Position numbers and translations under genes: made by a program. This document shows, piece after piece, positions 54,492 through 64,000 of a stretch of DNA of 64,000 nt. This DNA comes from Diplosphaera chodatii (taxonomy: Eukaryota; Chlorophyta; Trebouxiophyceae; Prasiolales; Stichococcaceae), in assembly GCA_032358165.1 (NCBI GenBank), contig JAALGY010000010.1, positions 186,001 to 250,000 of the forward strand. The letters run 5' to 3'. The notes below the pieces were generated by a model that did not search any database, was not told the origin of the DNA, and was given only the letters and a program-made list of their open reading frames with translations. Each line of letters starts with the position of its first letter. Positions within the stretch are counted from its first letter, which is position 1.

Positions 54492-57400
54492 CTAATCGAC
54501 CTTCACCAGCTTGCTGGTGCCGGCGTTCACACGCCACGACTCGCCCTGGACCTGCAGGAACTCGGCAGCGACAGATGAGCAGCAGGTACCAGACGTATGG
54601 CTGGCGCTGGAGATGCAGAGCAAGATCAGGGTGCAGCATGTGGCACTATTGTGTGAGTGATGCAAGCCGCACCATCGTGTAGTACTGTCCCGGACGCGTC
54701 AGGTCCGGTGCGTAGTACCTGCAGATTGAAACCTTGCAGTTTCATGTTTGGGCCTTCACTTCATACCGTGCTCAGCCAGCATGCCCTGCATAAGGAACAT
54801 CATGACACAGGTTCTGATGAGCCCTCGGAGCTCACCAGGTCGAGGTCATGTGCTTCCGCGTGACGTCGAGCACAGCAAAGCCCTGCATGATAGGAAGCCA
54901 CGCTGTGCAGGTGACAGTTTGGGCTGGAAGCGACGCGGGGCAACTCAGCTGCTGGCCGCTGCATCACGGGGGCCGCGCTTCTGGCGAAGGACGTGAGGCT
55001 GACGTGTCAAGCATGCGCGCTGTGCACTCCTAAACCCTGGAGCCCACCTTGTACCAGGACTCCAGGTACTTGGTGTGCGGGTTAATGGCCTTCAGGCCAT
55101 CCAGCACAGCAGTGAACGGCACATCCTCCTTCCGGCGGCTGCGCCAAAGGCAACAGGACGCAGCGTGATATCAGGGTTCAGCACCCAATCTATTTCCTAC
55201 GGTCGCGTGCTCTGTGTGGGACAGCGATATTCCATGTGTTCGGTCAACGACAAGAGGTGACGTGTATGTTGGGGAACGGCACAGGCGGCGCACTAGTAGT
55301 TGGAGGTGATGGAGGAGCTGATGAACTCGACGGCCAGGGAGCCTTCGCCTGTGCGTTGCAAACGTTGGTGTCGGTCAACGCGGGCATGTAAGGAAGAGGG
55401 GCTGCTGGCCATGTTTTCTCTGTCAATGGCAGCAGTCATCACTGACCTGTGTCAGCATAGCGGGTGGATGTGTTGTACTGTGGCTCGTTTCTGCACGGGT
55501 ACTTGGGCAGCTCGAAGGCCTGCGAGGCGGACAACCAGGGTTCAGCTTTTCACAACAACTGGGCGTTTGAACAGGCTGTCAACATGGAGACCACATGCAG
55601 TAGGTCTGTGTAACCCCAAGCGGGCTCACCCATTGGGTGTGGATATCTCCCGTCAGCACGACCGTGTTGGAGATCTTCTGCTTCTCCAAGTAGTCTGCAT
55701 GGAAGCGTGCAATGACAGTTGCTGGGTTTTGAAGTTTCACATGAAATGGGCACACGCATGGCTGCATCCTCAGCTACGGTGGCCGTGGTGACACAGTGCG
55801 CTCACCCAGCACTTCGAACTGGCTCTGCCTGTAGCCTGCGCCATGACAGACACAGTCTCATTGTGATGCTGGGCTCCGTCATGCGGGGGCATGCATGTCG
55901 GCCAGCTCGGCACTCGAGCAAGTTGCTCTACGAGACACAAGTGGAAGCCCGGTGGCGCAGAGAAGAGTGGAGTGCCCACCCTCCCAGATGTCGTCGAAGA
56001 AGGAGCTCGCGCCACAGACGCGGGCGAAGATGACCTGCAAGACACGCTGCCGCCTGAGAGCTGGACTCGCCGCAGCCACATGGTGGCTGATTGGGTTTAG
56101 GGTCTGGGTAGTCAAGCGAGGGCAGGGTCAAGTGCTAGCTAGCTGCAGCTGACGACTCTGCCCAGACACCGGCACCGGCACCAGGCACATCTGCGCACCT
56201 GCTGGCCGAGGATCTTCCAGGTCTGGGCGCCCTGCGCCTCGGACAGCTGGTCGAACAGGAACTTCTGCTGCGGCGCGCCCAGGATGGTGCGGTTGGGGTT
56301 CTGTAGCAGGAAAGTTTGCCATTCTTGGTCAGCACTTCGGGTTGCCAAAACCATACACCTCAGCATCGTGGCTGGAAGCAAGGTCACGGAACAGCCGACA
56401 TGCTGCAGGCTGCAAGAGAATACATTGCACACCAGGCGGTCGGTGAAGTTCTGCAGGTTGCGGCCGATCACGCGGGTGTCCAGCATGACCAGCTTGATCA
56501 GCTTGCCGATGTCGAAGCTGCGGTAGATCTGCAGGCACAACCCATGGGCGGTGTCAAGCAGATGACGAGGTAAAGGGGCTTCTCACTCGATTGTGGTGTT
56601 GCTACTGATTGCTAATGGGTTTAGGGTTTATGACAGTGGGTATCTGCTGCTGACCTGCTGCTTGTTGTCAGCGTTTGCCTGGCGGATGGGCATCTGCTCG
56701 TAGTACACTGCGCAGGAGGGAAACGGTGGCAGCATTAGCGTCTGCAAGTGTTCACGTCTGTAAGTGTTTCTGGCTGCATGATGTGGGGCAAGGAAGCAAA
56801 TGCACGCCGTCGGGCCTGCACCATGCGGCAGAGACAGAGCAGCCTAGTGAAGCACGGCACAGGATGGCACACGGGCAGCTGACCCCACCCTGCAGCGCGC
56901 GCAGGCGGCGCTCGTTCCAGTCGCCCTCAGTCGCGGGCTGGTGGTTCTCGGCGCCGCCGGTCCATGCGTTGCTACAGGGCAGGCCCAGACGAGGCTCAGT
57001 TGTCTGCCAACACATTGGTCTTTGGACTGCTGATGTCTCCATGCATGTGGACCATGCAAAAATGGGCAGCGGGTGGCTGACGCGAGGTGTGCCCCTGGGA
57101 CGCTGCAGTGGCTTGTGGCGCCAAGCAACTCAATGACAGCAGGTGCTCACTTGGCATACTCGTGGTCGTCCCACACGGGGATGAGCGGGGCCGAGGCGCG
57201 CATGGCCCGGGTGTCCACATCGCTGTTGTACTGGTTGTAGCGGGTCCTGCAGAGCACAGGCCGCATGTCAGCATGGTCAGGGTGCGGTCCTCTTCGCAGA
57301 TTGAGGCTGTGACACCACAGCACCTGTGCATGAGCCTGCAGCTGCTGACCGTGCACACAGGAAGTGAGTAGCTGGTCTTCGACACCAGCTCACCGATAGT

Positions 57401-59732
57401 CCTCCAGGAAGACGATCTCCTTGGCAGGCTTGTGGTTGCGCGACTGCATGCACCAGCCACACGCGCTCAGGTGATCAGCATGTTGGCAGCGTCCGTTGTG
57501 CCTACACCTCCCAGAGGTGCTGGTTGAGCAGGAGTTCAGCATGCAGGCCCGCAGAGATGCCTTGCTTGTCACTTTGTGCATGCTAGGTTCTAAGGTTGGT
57601 GCCATACCGCGCGCAGCACGGGGTCGGGGATGTTGGCGACGCTGCCGTTCGTTGCGTACTCGTAGATATAGCTGCAGGGTGTCATCGTTCACGGTGAGGT
57701 TATATAGGTGCTATGCATGCAGAGGTTGCATGTCCGGAAGGACGCAACGCCCATGCAGGTAGACTGCGCAAGGTGCGCAGATGAGCCAGCTCGCCGTGCT
57801 GTAGCTAGACCGGTGGCCTACTCACTCGCCGGTGTGGATCAGGAGGTCCACCTCGTTGTTCTGCGCCATGCGGGCGATCTGGCTGCATCACCAAAGTGCA
57901 ACTGCCTCAGCATGTGCTAGCGAACAGCCATGCGTGGCAAAGCCGTGCCAAAGTGCTGCACAAGGAGCCGTGTGAAGCGCCTCATGCGTCAAGGCAACAG
58001 ATGCAGCATGGCGATCAAGAGCACTTTGCAGCGAGGTGAGCCTGCTGGTGATCTCAGCAGCTGAAATGGCTGTGAACCCGGCTGCAAACCCTGGCGGCTC
58101 ACCCGTAGGACGTGAAGAAGGCCTCCGAGAAGTCGGAGCAGCTGAAGAAGGCGATGCGCATGCGGGCGATGTCGTCGTTCTTGCGCGGGATGGTGCGGGT
58201 GCGGCCGATGGGGGAGTACACCTGCAGCGATTTCAGATGAACGTCATCTGCATGCAATCAACACCCTGCAGTGCATGCATGGGGAGCGGAGCTGAATAAG
58301 CAGAGGTACGGATCTGTGTCTCTGTCCCTCTTGTGGCTGACTGGGTTGTGCAGTGTGCTCAAGCTGGAGCACGGGGTGCTGCCACTGCAAATATGCAGCG
58401 TTGGTTGCTGAGAGCAAACGCACCGGGGCCTTGTTGTCGTTCTGGCGGTAGCGCCACTGGTAGAAGTACTTGGTGTTGGGCTTCAGGCCGCGGGCCTCCA
58501 CCTAAATCACAGCATGCGCAGCATGGCATCCTGCAACATCTGGCTGACTTCGCTACCACACACAGCAGCACCAGCTCGCCCGAGTGCTGCCACTGTCGAT
58601 ACATACGCGTTTTTCTAGCACCTTAGAGGTGAAGTCGATGTCCTTGGTGGTGATGGTGGTGCCGCGGGCGACGCACTTCTTGAAGTTCTTGGTGGCGGAC
58701 ACGCAGTAGTCCAGGAAGGCCGGCTTGTTGACGCCGGCGCCCGACGGCAGCGTCACGCGCGTCCACAGGATGACGGACCTGAGCCAGAAAGGGATGCGAG
58801 GTTCACGAGGCACCCTGACATCAGGCGTAGTGATATTGGCATAATGGCATTTCTGCAGACACAGTGCAGCGATGTGTTCTCGGACAATTGCAGGGGGGTG
58901 CTGTGAGGGCGCACTTGGCAAAGGGGTCACCAGATGCGACGCCCTGCATATCAATGAAGCAATGCGGTTCAGCAGAGTGCGCATCACGCATCTGCTGCGC
59001 ACGGTGATCAGTTTTCCTAAGAGATCCATGCTGTCAGCGCCAAGGTCCTTCCATGTCATTGCTGGGGAGCATGCAGAGCTTATAGGCGTATTTGGGCGAC
59101 ATCATACATGTCGATGTGTAAGTGCTCCACATGATGCTCAGGCGGATGCCACATGGCTCCAGGCCAAGTGTGTCTGAAGTGCCACAGTACAGCAACAGGC
59201 GGCGCAGCGACACTGGCGACCTGTTGTATGCGTTGTGCTGCCCTCTGCACGGCCTCCAATAAGTCTGACGCCAGGCAAGCCAATTGCACCTCCTGTGCAT
59301 GCTGAATTACGTAACCTCAGCAACACCTGCATTCAGCAACCTCACCTGGCCGAACACAGCGTCGCTGGCCCTGGTCGTGCGCGGGCTCCACGCTGCCTTG
59401 GCTGGATCGCCACCCTTGCGGCCGGCCGCCGACAGCAGCGCGCGGCTGTGGGCCAGCTCACTCAGAGGCTCTGTGGGTGAGCACAAGGGCATGTCGCAAC
59501 ACGCGTGGGTTCCGGATGTCCCCTCGGGGCAGTCACGAACGGTTCATGAGACACACAGCCCTGCTGCTCATGCCATCATGGTGCGTTTTGGGAGGTACGT
59601 GCCTGGAGTTGCCAGACCCGGAAGCTCCACGACGGCGGATAAGTAGCCCAGGTTGCCCGACTCCTGCGCCGCCGCAGTGACGGCGAAAAGGGCCACTATA
59701 AGGCTCGCGAAGCTCATAGCGAGGACCGCCAT
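54492..59732 (-). CDS. PhoD-like secreted metallophosphatase D (spliced)
   Basis: Start 59732 in a good context (gcgccatgg-type) gives a signal peptide (LAMSFASLIVALFAVTAAAQ). Exon 2 (59475-59350) reads RKGGDPAKAAWSPRTTRASD. The PhoD opening is split by an intron (58779-58914) into GVASGDPFAK and SVILWTRVTLPSGAGVNK. Later exons read KNFKKCVARGTTITTKDIDF (58700-58630), GLKPNTKYFYQWRYRQNDN (58490-58430), RIAFFSCSDF (58165-58125), EVDLLIHTGD-YIYEYATNG split at 57826/57671, RTRYNQYNSDVDTRAMR and VWDDHEYAK (57245-57150), NHQPATEGDWNERR (56945-56905), IYRSFDIGKLIKLVMLDTRV (56528-56468), NPNRTILGAPQQKFLFDQL (56300-56245) and VVLTGDIHTQW (55665-55635). The end LQVQGESWRVNAGTSKLVKV finishes with TAG 54494-54492. 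The second His of the GDxHxH motif is Gln here. It is more like E than A/B in its C-terminal half. Confidence 0.87.
56093..56102 (+). repeat. Telomere-like motif (GGGTTTAGGG) in a PhoD D intron
   Basis: The sequence tgggtttaggg matches about one and a half units of the TTTAGGG telomere repeat. A longer match lies 520 bp downstream. Confidence 0.5.
56617..56630 (+). repeat. Telomere-like motif (GGGTTTA)2 in a PhoD D intron
   Basis: The sequence gggtttagggttta is two exact units of the plant-type telomere repeat, inside the intron downstream of the LDTRV exon's partner. It resembles the motif at 12855-12868. Confidence 0.7.
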
Positions 59733-60714
59733 GGTGTAACCTGCGCATATTGCGGGCGGTTGTGGGATAGAGCATGTTATTGGGATCGCACATTGCAGGT
59801 GCAGCAGGGAAAGTCTGCCCCATATCGCCCGCTGCTATCGTAGTACTGGCTAACACGTCTCTGGGACGCAACATGTGGCAGACAAGCTGGTACAATACGG
59901 TTCTGCATGCAGAGTCGGCATGCTGTCCTGTGGCAACTACCCAGAGATGCTTGCACATGCACACCGCTGCATGCATGTTCCGCATACATAGCATGGCACC
60001 TGTGCTGCGCGTTGCAGCGCTGGGGATATTCCCGGTAAAGTGGTTTGGGCTATCCTTTGCGGCGCAAGCTTCGTGACAAGCCACTACTGTGTGTAATCCC
60101 ACGTGCTGTGCCCTTCCCGTGCAGCATCGAGGAATCAATCTTGGTGTGTGGCCGGCAGGTCAAGAGCTGGCAATATGGTCAGCAGCCGATCTTGCAACGG
60201 GTTCTGCTGTTGAATGGCAGTGCTTCGACCTGCCTTCACATATACTTTGCAGGGTCAGGTGCGTGATCATAGGGCGCAGCCACCATCCAATGGCAGCTAG
60301 GTCTATCTAGCTAGCTGGCTGCCTCTCTACCCTTGCAACGGGGTTCTGATCTTGCTACCAGTGCTTCGACCTTAACAGGTGCAATGAGATGAGTGGGTCA
60401 CAGGGCACAGCAACCATGCATTGGCGACTAGGTATAGCTGCCTCTCAGCAATGGTGCAGCTGCGGACAAGAACAATGGTAGGATGTGGCGACAACCGGCA
60501 TGAATGCCACACTAATTGAATCCCCAACGTTCGACATGTCCCAGGGCAGCGATGAGCAGTCCTGCCAGTGCTACAAACAGTGCGCGCGGTGCCTAGCCCC
60601 TGGCACGATCAGTATGCCCTGTAGCTGTTCCTTTACCTGCTGTTTCACAATATCAATCGGGTCTGACAGCGGGACGCAAAACTGGACCCTGCGGCGGGCT
60701 CAAGGCGACTGGCC
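59733..60714. other. PhoD D - PhoD E spacer with a degenerate tandem repeat
   Basis: This is the promoter of D and the 3' side of E. It contains a roughly 145-bp degenerate tandem repeat at 60190-60460 and no supported gene. Confidence 0.5.
60190..60460. repeat. Degenerate tandem repeat, about 145-bp unit, two copies
   Basis: Copy 1 begins near 60190 and copy 2 near 60334. Shared words in the same order are cttgcaacggg, ttctg, cagtgcttcgacct, caggtgc, agggc-cagc, ggc(a)actag and agctgcctctc. The second copy has shrunk in its middle. Confidence 0.75.
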
Positions 60715-63700
60715 TCAGTTGACCTTCACCAACTTCTGGTTGGTGTTGGCATACACACGCCACGCCTCTCCCTGAATCTGCAGGGAAGAGGCAAGTGCAG
60801 GCATCAGCGCAGCGCTACAACGCAGACACGCTGTGGAGGTGCCTACATGAACGTCACTGCAGCCTGCTGGACACAGCACTCGTAGGCAGAACGTGACGCT
60901 CATGCACGGCTGCCTGTGCAGCACTGTCTCGTACCATTGTGTTGTACTGTGCGGGGCGGGACAGGTCCGGCGCAAAAATCCTGCAGGCCACAGAAGGTGA
61001 ATAACTACCATCATGCGGGGCTGATACTGCACAGACGTCTGCATCACATGCTTGGCAACACTTGTGTCCATAGGTATAGGCGGTGCTGAGGTGCACACCA
61101 GGAGTTGGTCAGGCTCTTCTTGGTGATGTCCAAAATTGCAAAACCCTACAGCAGATTCCAGAAGAACCGTTGACGGGCTGCCAAGCAAGATGCTGCCGAG
61201 CTGCGGATTGCCACAGTGTTCACACAAGCAATGTGACACACTGCCCAGGCGCCAGACACTTGCACAGACCACCAGAATGGCAAAGGCATCAGTCTATTAG
61301 GTGTCAGCCTCACCTTGTAGAAGCGTTCCAGGTACCTGAGGAAACGGTGAACAGACGTCAGGCGGTCAGCCGGGCGACGTCAGTGTCAACACTTCGATGA
61401 TCCATGCAGTCAATGGCGCCTGCAGACTGGGCGACAGGAGCAGCAGCTCTTGGGCTTACCGGAAGTGGGGGTTCTCGTTGATCATGCGCTGCAGGACGAT
61501 CTGGAAGGAGTCGGTCGGGGCGGGGCGGGTGGTCCTGCGGCGCAGCAGGCGCGTGGTTTCAGGCAGACAGGCAGGCAGGCCCTGCCGAGCTTGAGAGAAG
61601 GCGCTCGCACCTTACACTGTGTGCGGTGGTCACGTCACACACTGCAGCAACATTGGTGGTCTAACGACCATGGCCTGAACCAGTGGGAGGGAGTGGTGCA
61701 GGAGTGCAAGGGGGTCAAAAAGCGCACGAGTAGCCAGATGTGATGGAGCTGGAGCAGAACTCGACGGCGAGGGAGCCCTGGCCTGCAGAGCGCAGCACCA
61801 GCGTCAGCAGGCACGAGAGTCCGAGGAGCACACATACGCAGGGAAGCAGCTGGCTGCTGCGTCTTATGTTGCAAGCAGTCAACCTTGTGCATTGTAAGGT
61901 TGACACCAGCCGACGCTGTCACCTGTCTCGTTGTAGCCGGAGTACTGGGGCTCAGCCTTGCATGGGAAGCGCGGCAGCTCGAAGGCCCAGTGCGCTGCAA
62001 CATCAAGATCCTCGAGTCAGCGAGGAGTATAGCAGTCGGTCCTCAGCAACTCTCAACGGAACATCGCAACTGCGCAATGTGTGTCGGATGGCGAGTACAA
62101 GTTAGGAGTCTTGGGAGTCTAGGTTCACCATGGAAGTCGCCGGTCAGCACCACGGTGTTCTGGATCTTGGCCGACTCCAGGAAGCCCAGCACCTCGTCCT
62201 GGTCCGCATGGTCTGCAGGGCAGCGGCAGAATGGCAGCTCAGCGTCAGGGACTGAGCAAGCACCTCATGAGCAGACGCTGACAGGTGCATGCAGTTGCAG
62301 ATGACACTGCAAAGACCCTGCAACGTGACTGCAAGAATGCATGCGAGCTGTGTATCCTGTGAGCTGGGTGCGAGGCGGGCCCAACAGAGGGTTGAGGGCT
62401 CACAGCCCTCCCACTGGTCCTGGAAGAAGGTGGCGGCGCTGTACGCGCAGTTGCGGGTGAACAGGACCTGCGCAGCAAAACGCATGGCCGTCAGGAAGTT
62501 GTTGCCACCCTGGCTGCTGACAGCAGGCGCGGAGCAGGCGCTACTGGATTGGTGTGGGTGGCGATGCGGCATGCAGTGGTGAACCCATCGCATGCAATGA
62601 CAGACTCTGGGCATGCGATGCTGATCTCGGTGCAGGCAGGCAGGCGCGTCTTTTGCAGGTGGGCAGTCAGTCACCTGCTGGCCGATGACCTTCCAGATCT
62701 GGCCGCCGCTCTGGGCCTGGGTCAGCTGGTCCTTCAGGTACGCCTTCTGCTGGGTGCCCATGATGCTGCGGGCGGGGTCCTGCATGCCATTTGGGGCATG
62801 ATTTCAACACAGGGTGGCTGCACACCCCAGCCCTGCAGGCCTCAGGTACAACACTAGTAGGACCATGCGCATGTTGCATGGCACCAGCCCTTGGCAGAGA
62901 GCACCTACTGGCAGGTGCGTAATGCAGGCACCCATCGCCACTTGCGACCCAGAGCTGCAAGGCAGCGAAGCACACAAGCGAGACTCACAGCGCGGGCAGT
63001 GTAGTTCTGCTGGTCGCGGCCGATGACGCGGGTATCCAGCATGATGAGCTTCAGTAGCTTGCCGAACTCGAAGTTGCGGTAGATCTGCAGAGGTGCGCAC
63101 AGCAGCTGGGCTAGGTACCGCGGCAGGAAAAAGTAGGACACCACATGCAAGCTGCTCGGCGTACAAGGATCTACATCTGGTGTGCAACAGTGTTCCGTGG
63201 TACATTGAACATGCAGGCCATGTCACCTGCAGCTTGTTGTCGACATTGGCCTGGCGGATCGGCAGCTGCTCGTAGTACACTGCGCAACGGTTCCAGTAGA
63301 CCCGTTAGGGATGTTGGACGACAGGCTGTGTTGTCGGTACCAAGGCTGTAGGTTGTGCACATGTCGGTGTGCACTGCAGGTTGTGCCACATGGACCAGAG
63401 GCGGCAAAGCAGTTGCAGAGCAACGGAACCCACCCTGCAGCGCAATGAACTTGCGCGTGTTCCAGTCGCCCTCCGTGGCTGGCTGGTGGTTCTGGGCGCC
63501 GCCGATCCAGGCGTCGCTGCAGGGTGGTCAAATGGCAGTGCTCAACTTTTGCGCACAGGAAGCGCCTGCCAACCTTGCGAAGGTGTGTGGGTGAGAGGAC
63601 CTGCCTACCCAGCTGTACACATGTATTATGCGACAGTCTTCGACAGCACGCAAGCTGCAGGAGCGCTTACTTGGCAAACTCGTGGTCGTCCCACACGGGG

Positions 63701-64000
63701 ATCAGCGGCGCCGAGGCGCGCATTGCCCGGGTGTCCACATCGCTGTTGTACTGGTTGTAGCGGGTGCTGCAGAGCGGTGGAGACACCCGGTGAGCATGGC
63801 CGAGGTGCCGCATCACGAATTCCAGTCATCTATGCCATCCGCAGGGCTACTACCATCTGCAGGGAGCGCTGGGTGGCCTCTGGTGCAGGTCACAGCAGGT
63901 CACAAGACAAGCACAGGACAACAGCGCGTGAGGGTGCTGAAAAGCTTACCGGTAGTCGTCCAACGTCAGGATCTCCTTTGCAGGCTTGGGGTTGCGGGTC
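60715..64000 (-). CDS. PhoD-like metallophosphatase E (spliced, 5' part beyond right edge)
   Basis: The window ends inside the exon for NPKPAKEILTLDDYR, so the signal peptide and GVASGDP exons are not seen. Exons present are TRYNQYNSDVDTRAMRASAP with VWDDHEFAK (63765-63670), NHQPATEGDWNTRKFIALQ (63495-63440), VYYEQLPIRQANVDNKLQ (63280-63232), FGKLLKLIMLDTRVIGRDQQ (63075-63015), DPARSIMGTQQKAYLKDQL (62780-62725), NTVVLTGDFH joined to AHWAFELPRFPC (62160-62130 and 61996-61965), SLAVEFCSSSITSGY (61783-61735), KGFAILDITKKSLTNSW (about 61150-61100), IFAPDLSRPAQYNTMV (60980-60930) and LQIQGEAWRVYANTNQKLVK ending at TGA 60717-60715. Motifs in the visible part are intact. The small changes (DDHEF for DDHEY, GDFHAH for GDIHTH) are conservative. 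Confidence 0.86.

Noticed and set aside
55635..55665. GDIHTQW in PhoD D versus GDIHTH/GDSHAH/GDFHAH in the others, as a sign of an inactive enzyme
   Set aside because: The first His is kept; the second position is variable in the PhoD family (often Ser, Thr or Phe), so the Gln is unlikely to abolish activity.

Overview
The window is nuclear DNA of a green alga (Chlorophyta, probably a trebouxiophyte or chlorophycean). Genes are GC-rich and broken into many short exons by GT-AG introns. Plastid/mitochondrial genes of plant type are present (FtsH11, and an OXA2 insertase with a TPR tail). Plant-type TTTAGGG telomere-like motifs occur inside introns, and TGTAA poly(A) signals are visible. There is no sign of operons, CRISPR arrays, tRNA/rRNA genes or intact transposons. 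Exon joins were made by eye from splice consensus and protein similarity, so CDS spans below are gene spans that include introns.

Layout: (1) <1-5691, minus: 5' part of a very large secreted protein built of IPT/TIG-, Calx-beta- and cadherin-like beta-sandwich modules. (2) 6637-13346, plus: FTSH11-type organellar AAA+ zinc metalloprotease, divergent from (1). (3) 14128-17035, plus: secreted protein of unknown family. (4) 17977-21997, plus: OXA2-type membrane insertase with a C-terminal TPR region. (5) 22611-33538, plus: two tandem OBL1-like class 3 (triacylglycerol) lipase genes. They come from a segmental duplication that also copied the last exon of the OXA2 gene, which survives as a pseudogene fragment at about 28804-29193. 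The first lipase carries a long unrecognised C-terminal extension; the second stops just inside what was the next intron. (6) 34441-64000, minus: five head-to-tail genes for secreted PhoD-like metallophosphatases (called A to E; E runs off the right edge). The array converges on the second lipase.

The most notable features are the PhoD array beside duplicated oil-body-type lipases, and several signs of recent intron birth or duplication. Two adjacent FTSH11 introns share a homologous block of about 95 bp, and PhoD A and B share a strongly conserved intron that C and D lack. In PhoD A-D an intron splits the codon of the metal-binding Asp. A functional link between the secreted phosphatases and the lipases (for example phosphate or lipid scavenging) is a hypothesis from adjacency only.
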